64,000 nt of DNA, from positions 2,217,501-2,281,500 of the forward strand of contig NZ_CP041409.1 of the NCBI RefSeq assembly GCF_007065885.1, read 5' to 3'. Source of the stretch: Altererythrobacter sp. TH136. GTDB taxonomy: Bacteria > Pseudomonadota > Alphaproteobacteria > Sphingomonadales > Sphingomonadaceae. The position numbers were made by a program, and so were the translations under genes. Of this stretch, positions 8,619 through 19,927 are shown piece after piece. Each line of letters starts with the position of its first letter. Position 1 is the first letter of the stretch. Under the pieces are notes generated by a model that had not been told where the DNA came from, did no database searches, and worked only from the letters and a program-made list of their open reading frames with translations.

Positions 8619-9155
8619 TCAGGCCTGGCCGACGGGCGGCTGAATGCCCCCTGCGGCCGCTTCTTCCTCAGCCCGGCGCTGGAGTTGCTGCATGTAAAGG
8701 CCGTTGAAATCGACCGGATCGACCATCAGCGGCTGGAAGCCCAGGTCGCGGGTCGCGTCGGCGATCACCCGGCGGGCGAACGGGAACAGGATGCGCGGCG
8801 CCTCGGCATAGAGAAACGCGTGGGCGTGGTCCTCGGGCAGGTTGCGCAGCCCGATGAGGCCGCAATAGGCGAGTTCGATCAGGTACAGATCGCCTTCGTC
8901 GGTCTTGGCGGTAACCTTGATCTTCAGTTCGACCTCGTGAACTTCATCGTTCACCCGTTCGGCACCGATATTGAACTGCAGGTCGATGGCGGGCGCGCCC
9001 TGCCACTGGAAACACGCTGGCGCGTTGGGGTTTTCGACCGACAAATCCTTGACGTACTGCGAGATGACGCCCGCCACCGGCTGGGTGTCCGCGCCGTTGC
9101 CGGCGGCATCGTTGTCGAGGTTGAGATCGGTCAGCACGTCGCCTTCGTCGGCCAT
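8619..9155 (-). CDS. secB: Protein-export chaperone SecB
   Basis: A 178-residue cytoplasmic export chaperone that keeps preproteins unfolded and delivers them to SecA. Diagnostic segments are ISQYVKDLSVENPNAP, the LKIKVTAKT strand, and the peptide groove region LPEDHAHAFLYAEAPRILFPFARRV. The ATG at 9155 gives the usual short acidic N-terminus (MADEGD); the longer frame upstream has no homology. The Glu/Ala/Gln-rich tail is normal for alphaproteobacterial SecB. Divergent from the Tim44-like gene, as is usual in this group. Confidence 0.95.
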   Translation of the reverse strand: MADEGDVLTDLNLDNDAAGNGADTQPVAGVISQYVKDLSVENPNAPACFQWQGAPAIDLQFNIGAERVNDEVHEVELKIKVTAKTDEGDLYLIELAYCGLIGLRNLPEDHAHAFLYAEAPRILFPFARRVIADATRDLGFQPLMVDPVDFNGLYMQQLQRRAEEEAAAGGIQPPVGQA

Positions 9156-9370
9156 GATATGCGGGTATCCTGCAGCGGTGAGCGCGGGACCTGCCCCGGC
9201 TCGATCTCTGGCGCGCCTAGCACCGGCGGCAGAGCATCGCAACGGCGCACCCGATTGGCGACTTCATGCGTTGTTCGTTTGCCATCGCGTCCTATCTAGG
9301 GCACGTTCAGATCCCACGCGGCAGACGGGTGTTGGCGTCCTGCCCGAGCAAGCGAAAGACGAGTTCGTCC

Positions 9371-10024
9371 GTGATAATCCAGATCGTCATCCTAGCGATG
9401 ATTGCCGCGTTCCTTGGTTTGCGCCTCTATTCGGTGCTGGGGCGACGCGCTGAGCACGAGGAAGAGCCCGTGCCCACCCGCTTCGATGCCGTCGATACGC
9501 AGGCGCGCCCCACCGCGCCGCAGCTGCGTTCGGCCCAGCCGTTCCGTCCGGCCGCGATCGAAGGCGCGCTGCCGGCGGTCGAGGCCGGGGTGCGCGACAT
9601 CGCTGCGGCCGACCGGACATTCGACCTTGGCACGTTTCTCGACGGGGCGAAGGGTGCATACGGCATGGTGCTGGAAGCATTCTGGCAGGGTGACCGCGAC
9701 ACGCTGAAGCAGCTGTGCGACGACGACGTCTATGACGGTTTCGACGCGGCGATCACCGCCCGGGAGGCTGCCGGTGAGACGCTGGACAACCGGCTGGTCC
9801 GAATCGAAGATGCCAAGATCGATATGGCTGAACTGGTCGGCAAGACCGCGCGGGTAACCGTCCGCTTCGTCGCTGACATCGCCGCCGTGACCCGCGACAA
9901 GGACGGGCAAGTGGTTGCCGGTTCGCTCGACGACGCGATCGAGACGCGCGACCTGTGGACGTTCAAGCGCGACGTCAGGGAAGCCGATCCGCACTGGTTG
10001 GTCGACGAGACCGACGAGGGCTGA
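9371..10024 (+). CDS. Tim44/TimA-family putative adaptor protein
   Basis: A 217-residue protein with one N-terminal membrane anchor (about residues 1-18), an acidic and Pro-rich spacer, and a Tim44-like domain from about residue 75 (FLDGAKGAYGMVLEAFWQGD, then LCDDDVYDGF). The start is a GTG at 9371, because the hydrophobic anchor begins there and upstream residues do not fit. In mitochondria Tim44 links the import motor to the membrane; the bacterial relatives have no settled function. The divergent secB and downstream mltA fit an envelope role. Confidence 0.8.
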   Translation: MIIQIVILAMIAAFLGLRLYSVLGRRAEHEEEPVPTRFDAVDTQARPTAPQLRSAQPFRPAAIEGALPAVEAGVRDIAAADRTFDLGTFLDGAKGAYGMVLEAFWQGDRDTLKQLCDDDVYDGFDAAITAREAAGETLDNRLVRIEDAKIDMAELVGKTARVTVRFVADIAAVTRDKDGQVVAGSLDDAIETRDLWTFKRDVREADPHWLVDETDEG

Positions 10025-10047
10025 GAGCTTTTAACGAAGGAGCGGGC

Positions 10048-11223
10048 ATGCGCGGAAAGCTGGCGGCAGTCGCCGCGCTGCTGACGATTGCGGTGGCCGG
10101 CTGCCGCATGGTGCCGCCTCCGGTCGACACTCCGCCTTTGCCAGCGCCCAGCAGCGCGATCAGCGCGGGGCTGCGCGCCGGTCCGTCCATCGCATCGCTG
10201 GGTATGCGGTCGGCCGACGCAGCGGGCGCGCTCGCCAGCTTCCGCGAAAGCTGCCCCAAGCTGCTGGCGCGCACCGATGCCAGCGGCCTCACCACCGGAT
10301 CGCAGTGGGAACCGGCTTGCACCGCCGTCAGCGGCTGGGGGCAGGGGGACGCCGGCGCATTCTTCGAACGGTATTTCGAAACCGCGCAGGTGGGCGCGGG
10401 CGAGGCGTTCGCCACCGGCTATTACGAACCTGACATCGCCGGCAGCCGCGTGCGCCTGCCGGGCTATGACGTGCCCGTCTACGCCATGCCGCCCGAACTG
10501 GTGCGCGGCTGGCCGGACGACATTGCGCCGAGCGAACGGACCGGCCGCGCGCCGCTGGGACGGATGGACGCCTCGGGCAAGTTCGTGCCCTATTACGAGC
10601 GCGCGGAGATCGTCGCGGGCGCGCTCGCCAATCGCGGGCTGGAGATCGCCTGGGCGCGTGATCCGATCGAATTCTTCTTCCTGCAGATCCAGGGGTCGGG
10701 CCGGCTGGTGGCGCCCGACGGATCGGTCATGCGCATCGGTTATGCCGGGCAGAACGGCCGAGAGTATGTCGGCCTCGGCGCGGTGATGCGCGAGCGGGGG
10801 CTGATCGGCCCCGGCACGCCGTACGCGACCTCGATGCAGGGCATCATGAGTTATTTGCGCGCACACCCCGCCGAAGGGGCGGCGCTGATGAACGAGAACA
10901 AGAGCTGGATCTTCTTCCAGGAACTGAAGGGCGATGGCCCGCTGGGCGCGCTCGGGGTGCCGGTGCGGCGTGAAAGCTCGGTCGCCGCCGATCCCGCCTA
11001 TGTGCCGCTCGGCGCGCCGGTCTGGCTACAGATGGATCGGCCCGAGGCGAACGGCCTGTGGATCGCGCAGGACACCGGCGGCGCGATCAAGGGCGCCAAC
11101 CGGTTCGACACGTTCTGGGGCGCAGGCGGCGACGCGCGCACAATCGCCGGCGGGATGAGCGCGCGCGGCAGGGCGCTGATCCTGCTGCCCAAGGGGACGG
11201 TCGCCCGGCTTACGTCGCGGTGA
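10048..11223 (+). CDS. mltA: Membrane-bound lytic murein transglycosylase A
   Basis: A 391-residue lipoprotein. Signal peptide with lipobox AVAGC (Cys 19). The MltA domain follows, with GYYEPDIAGSR, the FFLQIQGSGRL strand and VRIGYAGQNGREY, and a C-terminal 3D domain ending in IAQDTGGAIKGANRFDTFWG (catalytic Asp in AQDTG). It cleaves the MurNAc-GlcNAc bond of peptidoglycan with 1,6-anhydro formation. Ribosome binding site GAAGGAG nine bases upstream. Overlaps the smr gene at its stop. Confidence 0.95.
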   Translation: MRGKLAAVAALLTIAVAGCRMVPPPVDTPPLPAPSSAISAGLRAGPSIASLGMRSADAAGALASFRESCPKLLARTDASGLTTGSQWEPACTAVSGWGQGDAGAFFERYFETAQVGAGEAFATGYYEPDIAGSRVRLPGYDVPVYAMPPELVRGWPDDIAPSERTGRAPLGRMDASGKFVPYYERAEIVAGALANRGLEIAWARDPIEFFFLQIQGSGRLVAPDGSVMRIGYAGQNGREYVGLGAVMRERGLIGPGTPYATSMQGIMSYLRAHPAEGAALMNENKSWIFFQELKGDGPLGALGVPVRRESSVAADPAYVPLGAPVWLQMDRPEANGLWIAQDTGGAIKGANRFDTFWGAGGDARTIAGGMSARGRALILLPKGTVARLTSR

Positions 11224-11774
11224 AACCCCCGCGCGGCCTCACGGCGGAGGAGGCCGCTGCGTGGGCGCAGGTCGCCTCGACCGTGAAGCCCCTCGCTCCC
11301 CGCAAGCCGGTTAGCGGGGATGCCGCAACGGCGGTGGCCGCCGCAGCGCCGGCGGCCTCGCCTCCCGCTGCCAGACCGGCGTCACGCCCGCCCGCGCCCG
11401 TCCCGCCGCCTGCGCCGCCGGCGCCATCGGGCCATCTGGACGCGACCTGGGATCGCAAGCTGGCCCGCGGCACACTCAGTCCCGACTACACGCTCGATCT
11501 TCATGGGCACACGCTCGATTCCGCGCATGGACGCTTGATCGACGGGGTGGCACAGGCCCGCGCCATGGGCGCCCGGGTGGTGCTGCTGATCACCGGCAAG
11601 CCGCGCCCGGTCGAAGCAGCGGACCGGGGCGTTCGTCGCGGCGCCATTCGCGCCAAGGTGCTCGATTGGCTTGCCGCCAGTTCGCACGCGCCCGCGATCG
11701 CATCGATCCGCGGCGCGCATATCCGTCACGGGGGCGAGGGCGCGCTGTACCTGGTGCTCAAGAAAGGGCGATGA
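11220..11774 (+). CDS. Smr-domain protein
   Basis: A 184-residue protein with a GTG start that overlaps the mltA stop by four bases (GTGA). The N-terminal 75 residues are a Pro/Ala-rich linker. The C-terminal Smr (small MutS-related) domain carries LDLHGHTLDSAH (the DLHG motif), the VLLITGKPRP loop in place of the usual TGKG, and the closing HGGEGALYLVLKK. Smr domains are nucleic-acid nucleases or nicking domains; the specific target is unknown. The pairing with mltA is common in Sphingomonadales and is probably only co-transcription. Confidence 0.9.
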   Translation: MKPPRGLTAEEAAAWAQVASTVKPLAPRKPVSGDAATAVAAAAPAASPPAARPASRPPAPVPPPAPPAPSGHLDATWDRKLARGTLSPDYTLDLHGHTLDSAHGRLIDGVAQARAMGARVVLLITGKPRPVEAADRGVRRGAIRAKVLDWLAASSHAPAIASIRGAHIRHGGEGALYLVLKKGR

Positions 11775-11805
11775 GCTCCCGGCGCGGGTCGGTCGCCTGA
11801 TACGA

Positions 11806-11836
11806 AAAAAGCCCCCGGCATCGCTGCCGGGGGCTC
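11806..11836 (-). terminator. Rho-independent terminator of katG
   Basis: A perfect eleven-pair stem AGCCCCCGGCA / TGCCGGGGGCT with loop TCGC. On the minus strand it runs into six T. It lies 22 bases beyond the katG stop. Confidence 0.9.
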
Positions 11837-11857
11837 ACTAGTACGTTTAGCCGCCGA

Positions 11858-14107
<2,250 letters not shown>

Positions 14108-14175
14108 TTAGAAGAAGAGGATGCCGTGGACGGGATCAACCGTCCAATCGATTAATTGGGACTTATTGAGTGATA

Positions 14176-14184
14176 CACCCGATA
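14176..14184 (-). promoter_or_regulatory. Candidate peroxide-regulator site upstream of katG (TATCGGGTG)
   Basis: The minus strand reads TATCGGGTG, followed by TATC. The identical 9-mer, in the same orientation and at a similar distance from the start codon, precedes ahpC at 16605-16613. An OxyR-type activator is the natural candidate, but no oxyR gene is in view. Confidence 0.4.
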
Positions 14185-14194
14185 AACCGACGGC

Positions 14195-15775
14195 CTAGGC
14201 CGCCTGGGCGAGCGGCTCGTTCCGGATCAGGTAATCGAACGCTGACAGCGCGGCCTTGGAGCCTTCGCCCATCGCCACCACGATCTGCTTGTACGGCACG
14301 GTGGTCGCGTCGCCAGCGGCGAAAATCCCAGGGAGGGAGGTGCGGCCTTCCTCGTCGGTGACGATCTCCCCGTGCTGCGAAAGCTTCAGGCCGCTGTCCT
14401 TCAGCCACTCGGTGTTGGGGACCAGACCGATCTGCACGAACACGCCTTCGAGCGCGATCTGCTGTTCTTCGCCGGTGGAACGGTTCTTCCACTTCAGACC
14501 CGACACCCGGGTGCCATCGCCCAGCACCTCGGTGGTCTGCGCGCTGGTCAGGATATCGACGTTGCCCATGCTCTGCAGCTTGGCCTGCAAGACCGCGTCG
14601 GCGCGCAGCTGGCTGTCGAATTCGATCAGCGTGACGTGCCCGACGATCTTGGCGAGGTCGATCGCCGCCTCCACGCCCGAATTGCCGCCACCGATCACCG
14701 CGATCCGCTTGCCCTTGAACAGCGGGCCATCGCAGTGCGGGCAATAGGCGACACCCTTGTTGCGGTACTCCGCCTCGCCCGGGACGCCGAGATTGCGCCA
14801 GCGGGCGCCGGTGGCCAGGATCAGGCTGCGCGCCTGCAGCCGGCCGCCGCCTGCGAAGTGCACGGTGTGCAAGCCGCCGCTGTCCGCCGCCGGCTCAAGC
14901 CGCTCGGCCTCCGACAGGTTGATCAGCTCCACCGCATTCGCATCGACCTGCGCCTTGAGCTCACCGGCGAGCCTGGGCCCTTCGGTGTAAGCCGTGCCGG
15001 GCAGGTTCTCGATCCCGAGCGTGTCATTGAGCTGGCCGCCGAACCGCTCCGCGGCGATGCCGGTGGAGAAGCCCTTGCGCGCCGTATAGATCGCGGATGC
15101 GACCCCGGCGGGGCCGCCGCCGATCACGAGCACCTCGAACGGGGGCCTGGCGGACAGCTTTTCCGCCGCCGCAGCGGCCGCGCCGGTATCGAGCCGGGCA
15201 ACGATCTCGGCCAGTTCCAGCTTGCCGTTCCAGAACGGCTCGCCGTTCAGGAAGGTCGCCGGGACGGCGAGCACGCCCCGCTCCTCGACCTCGGCCTGAT
15301 ACGCGCCGCCTTCGATCAGCGTGGCGGTCACGCGCGGGTTCTCGAACGCCATCAGCGTCAGCGCCTGCACCACGTCGGGGCAGTTGTGGCACGACAGCGA
15401 GAAATACATCTCGAAGGCGAAATCGCCCTCCAGGTTGCGCACCTGTTCCAGCAGCTCTGGCGCGACCTTGGGCGGATGCCCGCCTGCCCACAGCAGCGCG
15501 AGCACCAGCGAGGTGAATTCGTGCCCCATCGGCAGCCCGGCAAAGCGGACCCACTTCGCCGGATCGCTCGCCCGGCGAATAAGGAAGCTGGGCCGGCGCG
15601 CGTCGTCACCGTCGAAACTGGCGCTGACATCGTCGTGCAGCGCGGCGATCTCGGTCAGCAGTTCGCGGGTCTGGGCGGACTTGGGCCCGTCATCCAGCGA
15701 GGCGACGAGCTCGATCGGCTCGCGCAGGTTGGCGAGGTAAGTCTTGAGCTGGGTCTGCATCGCGGTGTCGAGCAT
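14195..15775 (-). CDS. ahpF: Alkyl hydroperoxide reductase subunit F
   Basis: A 526-residue flavoprotein that passes electrons from NAD(P)H to AhpC. The N-terminal tandem thioredoxin-fold region has a redox CHNC (about residue 130). The thioredoxin-reductase-like part has FAD motif [19 protein letters not shown], the second redox centre CPHCDG (about 345), the NAD-binding [16 protein letters not shown], and the C-terminal [15 protein letters not shown]-like flavin segment (written here as [14 protein letters not shown]). Lies downstream of ahpC with a hairpin between the two genes. Confidence 0.96.
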   Translation of the reverse strand: MLDTAMQTQLKTYLANLREPIELVASLDDGPKSAQTRELLTEIAALHDDVSASFDGDDARRPSFLIRRASDPAKWVRFAGLPMGHEFTSLVLALLWAGGHPPKVAPELLEQVRNLEGDFAFEMYFSLSCHNCPDVVQALTLMAFENPRVTATLIEGGAYQAEVEERGVLAVPATFLNGEPFWNGKLELAEIVARLDTGAAAAAAEKLSARPPFEVLVIGGGPAGVASAIYTARKGFSTGIAAERFGGQLNDTLGIENLPGTAYTEGPRLAGELKAQVDANAVELINLSEAERLEPAADSGGLHTVHFAGGGRLQARSLILATGARWRNLGVPGEAEYRNKGVAYCPHCDGPLFKGKRIAVIGGGNSGVEAAIDLAKIVGHVTLIEFDSQLRADAVLQAKLQSMGNVDILTSAQTTEVLGDGTRVSGLKWKNRSTGEEQQIALEGVFVQIGLVPNTEWLKDSGLKLSQHGEIVTDEEGRTSLPGIFAAGDATTVPYKQIVVAMGEGSKAALSAFDYLIRNEPLAQAA

Positions 15776-15801
15776 GAATGGTCCTGTATCTGGAAGAGGG
15801 C

Positions 15802-15840
15802 AAAAGGCCCGGGGCGTGCTTCGAGGGTTGCCCCGGGCCT
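15802..15840 (-). terminator. Intercistronic hairpin between ahpC and ahpF (partial terminator)
   Basis: The arms GGCCCGGGGC and GCCCCGGGCC form a ten-pair perfect stem with a 14-base loop. On the minus strand it is followed by TTTTG. This would attenuate transcription from ahpC into ahpF, giving more peroxiredoxin than reductase. Confidence 0.65.
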
Positions 15841-15928
15841 TCCAGCGGCCCGAGCTTGGACTCGGGCTCTTGAACCGCAGGCAGCGCTCCGAAAGGGGGA
15901 GGAAGCGCGCCCGCGGGAAGGGGTGTCG

Positions 15929-16495
15929 TTACAGCTTGCCGACAAGGTCTAGGCTGGGGGCGAGGGTCGCTTCACCCTCTTCCCACGCGGCCGGGCACAC
16001 CTGGCCGGGGTTGTTGCGGACATACTGGGCGGCGCGGATCTTGCGGACCAGCTCGTTGGCGTTGCGGCCGACGCCTTCGCTGGTGATCTCGACCAGCTGG
16101 ATCACACCATCGGGGTCGACCACGAACGTCGCGCGGTCAGCCAAACCCTGGCCTTCACGCAGCACGCCGAAGTTGTTCGACAGGACGTGGTTCTGGTCGC
16201 CCAGGAACGGGAAGGTCAGCTTGCCGATCTTGTCGCTGCTGTCGTGCCAGGCCTTGTGGCTGAAGTGCGTGTCGGTGCTGACGGCGAACACTTCGACGCC
16301 GAGCTTCTGGAGCATCGCGTAATGCTCGCCCAGGTCTTCCAGCTCGGTCGGGCAGACGAACGTGAAGTCCGCGGGATAGAAGAAGAACACCGCCCACTTG
16401 CCGGCGACGTCGCCGTCGGTGACCTGGTAAAATTCCTGGCCCGCCTTGAACGCGGTTGCGGTAAACGGCTGAAGTTGGCTGCCGACGATACCCAT
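15929..16495 (-). CDS. ahpC: Alkyl hydroperoxide reductase peroxiredoxin AhpC
   Basis: A 188-residue typical 2-Cys peroxiredoxin. The peroxidatic Cys is in FTFVCPTEL (about residue 49) and the resolving Cys in GQVCPAAWEEGE near the C-terminus. The ATG at 16495 gives MGIVGSQLQPF, the standard N-terminus. It reduces hydrogen peroxide and organic peroxides, and is recycled by AhpF encoded immediately downstream. Confidence 0.97.
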   Translation of the reverse strand: MGIVGSQLQPFTATAFKAGQEFYQVTDGDVAGKWAVFFFYPADFTFVCPTELEDLGEHYAMLQKLGVEVFAVSTDTHFSHKAWHDSSDKIGKLTFPFLGDQNHVLSNNFGVLREGQGLADRATFVVDPDGVIQLVEITSEGVGRNANELVRKIRAAQYVRNNPGQVCPAAWEEGEATLAPSLDLVGKL

Positions 16496-16551
16496 TACGT
16501 GTTGTCTCCTGCTTGGATGTGCTTGAAATTCCACGACGGGAGATAAGGTGT

Positions 16552-16564
16552 GTTGCAGTGCAAC
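16552..16564. promoter_or_regulatory. Perfect palindrome GTTGCAGTGCAAC upstream of ahpC
   Basis: A 13-base perfect inverted repeat centred on G, about 57 bases before the ahpC start. It resembles the TGTTGCACTGCACAA element upstream of the phasin gene at 60727. The repressor is unknown; PhaR-type regulators bind TGCA-rich palindromes. Confidence 0.45.
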
Positions 16565-16604
16565 CAAGGCGATTGTTGCGATTGCGAAGATCGGGAAACT
16601 CGAT

Positions 16605-16613
16605 CACCCGATA
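16605..16613 (-). promoter_or_regulatory. Candidate peroxide-regulator site upstream of ahpC (TATCGGGTG)
   Basis: The minus strand reads TATCGGGTGATC about 110 bases before the ahpC start. It matches the element before katG at 14176-14184 in sequence, orientation and distance. Confidence 0.4.
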
Positions 16614-16739
16614 CGGACTGCCGTCAAACGATGAGCCCCGCGGGTAACCTGTAAATACGTCGCATTTCGCAACCTGATGTTAATCAAACCGGACCACGAA
16701 AGAAAAAAAGGGGTCGCATCCCGGCAGCCACAGTGAGCC

Positions 16740-17078
16740 ATGATGCCCAACACGACCTCCCTTGCCGATCGCCGCCGTGCGCTCCGCTATGACACCACCA
16801 TCAAGGCCGTGATCCGGACGAGCCAGGGCGCCCGCCACGCGGTCGTCCTCTACGATCTGTCCGAAGGGGGATGCGCGCTGACCGCCAGCGGCCACCCGCT
16901 GGCGCCGGGCGTTTCGTACGGACTCAAGATCAACGGCCTGGAAACGCTGGGCTCGGTGGCCGCCTGGGCCAACGGGCAGAGCGCGGGGCTGGAGTTTCAA
17001 CACGCGTTGCATCCGGCGGTCGCCGACCATCTGGTGCGTTTGCATCCCCCGGTCGAAGAGGAACCGGACCATGCCTGA
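16740..17078 (+). CDS. PilZ-domain protein (first of two)
   Basis: A 112-residue single PilZ domain. The RRRALRYD start (RxxxR, residues 11-17) and the DLSEGGCAL loop (D/NxSxxG) are the two c-di-GMP-binding motifs, and both are intact. A second ATG three bases later is equally possible. Probably a cytoplasmic c-di-GMP effector with unknown partner. The next gene is a second PilZ protein on the same strand. Confidence 0.85.
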   Translation: MMPNTTSLADRRRALRYDTTIKAVIRTSQGARHAVVLYDLSEGGCALTASGHPLAPGVSYGLKINGLETLGSVAAWANGQSAGLEFQHALHPAVADHLVRLHPPVEEEPDHA

Positions 17079-17131
17079 TCCGCGCGCGGACGAGTCTTCC
17101 GTGCCTGATACCTTGGAGGGGCGCTGAACCT

Positions 17132-17551
17132 ATGGAGCGCCGAGCCAGTCCGCGCCGCACGGTCAACCTGTCGGTGGTCTGCCGCGTGCCCGCCTCGCCG
17201 CATTCCGCCCGGATCCTCGACGTGTCGCAGTCCGGTTGCCGCCTCGCCCTGTCGCAAGGGCATGTGCTGCTCGGATCGACGGTGCACGTCACGTTGACCA
17301 ACGCGCTGCAGATCAGCGGCACGGTGACCTGGTCGCACGGCGCCGAAGTTGGCGTTCGGTTCCACCGCCGGCTGTCGGACCGGCAAGCGATCGACCTGGG
17401 TATCATGGACGGTCCGCCGACCCCTGAAGAGAAGACTGACACCGTGTACAGCGCCCCCGGCGGAGGGTTGCACCACTGGGTGCGCCGGGTCATGGGCTGG
17501 AAATCGACCCATGCGGGACCGCCTGGCGACCAGCCCCCGGCCGCAAAATAA
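17132..17551 (+). CDS. PilZ-domain protein (second of two)
   Basis: A 139-residue protein. The PilZ domain (about 1-90) opens with RRASPRRTVNL (the RxxxR motif) and has DVSQSGCRLAL (DxSxxG). A poorly conserved tail ends in a Pro-rich segment. GGAGG lies upstream of the ATG at 17132. It follows the first PilZ gene by about 50 bases, so the pair is likely co-transcribed and may respond jointly to c-di-GMP. Confidence 0.85.
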   Translation: MERRASPRRTVNLSVVCRVPASPHSARILDVSQSGCRLALSQGHVLLGSTVHVTLTNALQISGTVTWSHGAEVGVRFHRRLSDRQAIDLGIMDGPPTPEEKTDTVYSAPGGGLHHWVRRVMGWKSTHAGPPGDQPPAAK

Positions 17552-17578
17552 CCCCCACGACCGGCGCAAGGCCGCCGA

Positions 17579-18646
17579 TCAGCCGCACTGGGCGCGGTGC
17601 AGCAACTTGTGGTCAGCCAGAACGAGTGCCATCATCGCCGCCACCACCGGGGTGCCGCGGATACCCACGCATGGATCGTGCCGGCCGCGGGTCGCGATTT
17701 CGGCTGCGTTTCCGTCCCGGTCGATCGTCTCTACCGGGGTCAGGATCGAGCTGGTCGGCTTGAATGCGACCCGCACGACCACCGGCTGGCCGGTGGAGAT
17801 GCCGCCGGCGATGCCGCCCGCGTGGTTGGCCGCGAACTGGGGGCCGTTCTCGCTCGGCCGCATCGGGTCCGCATTTTGCTCGCCCGTCAGTCGCGCAGCG
17901 GCGAACCCGTCGCCGATCTCGACTGCCTTGACCGCGTTGATGCCCATCATCGCGGCGGCCAGATCGGCGTCCAGCTTGGCATAGATCGGAGCGCCCCAGC
18001 CGGCGGGGAGACCGTACGCGACACATTCGACCACTGCGCCCAGCGACGATCCGGCGAGGCGGGCCCGGTCGACTAGCCCGGCCCACCGCTCGGCTGCGGC
18101 GGCGTCGGGCGACCAGAACGGGTTGGCGCCGATCTGCGCCGCGTCGAAGGCGCCGCGATCGATCGGGTCGCCGCCGATCTCGACCACATAGGCTTCGATC
18201 CGCACTTCGGGGATGACCAGCCGCGCGATCGCGCCCGCCGCGACCCGCGCGGCGGTCTCGCGCGCCGAGGAGCGCCCGCCGCCGCGATAGTCGCGCAAGC
18301 CGTACTTGGCGTCATAGGCGTAGTCGGCGTGGCCCGGACGATAGGCATTGGCGACGTCCGAATAATCCTTCGACCGCTGGTCGACGTTCTCGATCATCAG
18401 GCTGATCGGAGTGCCGGTGGTCCGGCCCTCGAAGGTGCCCGACAGGATGCGCACCGCGTCCGGCTCCTGCCGCTGCGTGGTGAACTTGTTTTGCCCCGGC
18501 CGGCGCGCATCGAGGAACGGCTGGATGTCGTCCTCGCTCAGCGACAGGCCGGGCGGACAGCCATCGAGGAGCGCGCCCAGCGCCGGCCCGTGGCTCTCCC
18601 CCCAGGTCGTCATCCGCAGCACGCGCCCGAAAGTGTTCCAGCTCAT
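17579..18646 (-). CDS. aroC: Chorismate synthase
   Basis: A 355-residue enzyme of the last shikimate step, converting EPSP to chorismate with reduced FMN. Visible signatures are [19 protein letters not shown] at the N-terminus, [39 protein letters not shown] and the C-terminal [17 protein letters not shown]. The ATG at 18646 gives the canonical MSWNTFG start. Divergent from ruvA. Its product feeds the prephenate dehydratase gene found at 38098-39015. Confidence 0.97.
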   Translation of the reverse strand: MSWNTFGRVLRMTTWGESHGPALGALLDGCPPGLSLSEDDIQPFLDARRPGQNKFTTQRQEPDAVRILSGTFEGRTTGTPISLMIENVDQRSKDYSDVANAYRPGHADYAYDAKYGLRDYRGGGRSSARETAARVAAGAIARLVIPEVRIEAYVVEIGGDPIDRGAFDAAQIGANPFWSPDAAAAERWAGLVDRARLAGSSLGAVVECVAYGLPAGWGAPIYAKLDADLAAAMMGINAVKAVEIGDGFAAARLTGEQNADPMRPSENGPQFAANHAGGIAGGISTGQPVVVRVAFKPTSSILTPVETIDRDGNAAEIATRGRHDPCVGIRGTPVVAAMMALVLADHKLLHRAQCG

Positions 18647-18917
18647 GACCGCTGCATAACCCACCTGCCGCCGGTGTCGAGCGCGGGCGGGACGCGCTTT
18701 GCTAGGGCCTGCCCACATTTTCCTACATCCGCGCGATCTGCCAGAACGTGGCCATGGCCTTACGCAATGCCGCACCTGTCCGGCAGTTCATGGCTTCGCC
18801 CGATCCGGATTTTCTTCGCCTGAACAGTGTGACACGTGTGACAGATCGCCGACGGGCGCGGTGGACGATACGCGCGCGGCGCTGGTCAAACGGCCGCGCG
18901 TCGGCCAAGAACAAAGC

Positions 18918-19514
18918 ATGATTGCCAAGCTTAAGGGCCTGCTTGATGAAACCGGCGCCGACTGGGCGGTGATCGACGTCGCGGGCGTGGGCTACCTGGT
19001 CCACTGTTCCAGCAAGACGCTCGCCGCGCTGGGCGAGCCGGGGGAGGGCTGCACGCTGTTCACCGATCTGCAGGTAAGCGAGAACGATATGCGCCTGCTC
19101 GGCTTCGCCACCGCGGGGGAGCGCGACTGGTTCCGCCTGCTGACCCAGGTGCAAGGGGTTGGCAGCAAGGTGGCGCTGGCGATCCTCTCGGCATTGAGCA
19201 CGGAGGACGTGCAACGCGCCTGCTCGGCGGGAGACGCCGCTACCATCGCGCGGGCGCAGGGCGTCGGTCCCAAGCTCGCCAGCCGCATCGTCAACGAACT
19301 GGCCGACAAGGCAGGCGCGCTCCCCACCGCGCCCGGCAGCGTCGCCACGCTGCCCAAGGGCGGGGCGAGTGCGGACGCGGTCAGCGCGTTGCAGAACCTC
19401 GGCTTCAAGCCCGCCGTCGCCGCTGCCGCCGTGGCGCGCGCGATCGACGAGCTGGGCGACGGGGCGGGCGAAGGTGACCTAATCCGCGTGGCATTGCGAA
19501 AGGCCGCGGGATGA
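18918..19514 (+). CDS. ruvA: Holliday junction branch migration protein RuvA
   Basis: A 198-residue DNA-binding subunit of the RuvAB branch migration complex. The N-terminal OB domain has [11 protein letters not shown] and VGYLVHCS; the helix-hairpin-helix repeats are [16 protein letters not shown] and [16 protein letters not shown]; the C-terminal domain (about 150-198) that touches RuvB begins [15 protein letters not shown]. The usual upstream partner ruvC is not in this window. Coupled by a 4-base overlap (ATGA) to a doxX-like gene. Confidence 0.96.
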   Translation: MIAKLKGLLDETGADWAVIDVAGVGYLVHCSSKTLAALGEPGEGCTLFTDLQVSENDMRLLGFATAGERDWFRLLTQVQGVGSKVALAILSALSTEDVQRACSAGDAATIARAQGVGPKLASRIVNELADKAGALPTAPGSVATLPKGGASADAVSALQNLGFKPAVAAAAVARAIDELGDGAGEGDLIRVALRKAAG

Positions 19515-19927
19515 ACCTGAAGCTCAACAACCTGGCCCGGTACAGCGACCTGACGCTGTTCGCTTTGCGCGCGCTGACGGGGGCGTTCCTGATTCACGAA
19601 ACGTGGGACAACGTAAGCAGCGCCGCGCGGATGACCGAATTCGTCGAGTTCCTCGGCCAGTTCGGGTTTCCGGCCCCGGCGCTGCTGGCGCCGTTGTCGG
19701 TCGCGATCCAGTTCGGATGCGGCATCCTGCTGGTCGCGGGGTTGCTGACCCGTGTGGCGGGCCTGCTGATCGCCGCCAACTTCGTGGTTGCGGTGCTGAC
19801 GGTGCACTGGGACGAGGCGTTTCGCGGATGGTGGCCGGCGATCGTGCTGGTGTTCCTGGGGCTGCATTTCGCTGCGGCAGGCTCCGGCAGGTTCGGGCTC
19901 GATGGCTTGTTCGGGAAGCGCCGTTGA
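19511..19927 (+). CDS. DoxX-family membrane protein inserted between ruvA and ruvB
   Basis: A 138-residue protein with four predicted membrane helices. The segments [47 protein letters not shown] and the short C-terminal FGLDGLF are typical of the DoxX/DoxD group, whose bacterial members are linked to quinone or thiol redox chemistry but mostly uncharacterised. It overlaps ruvA by four bases and ruvB by four bases, so translation of all three is coupled. Confidence 0.85.
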   Translation: MNLKLNNLARYSDLTLFALRALTGAFLIHETWDNVSSAARMTEFVEFLGQFGFPAPALLAPLSVAIQFGCGILLVAGLLTRVAGLLIAANFVVAVLTVHWDEAFRGWWPAIVLVFLGLHFAAAGSGRFGLDGLFGKRR

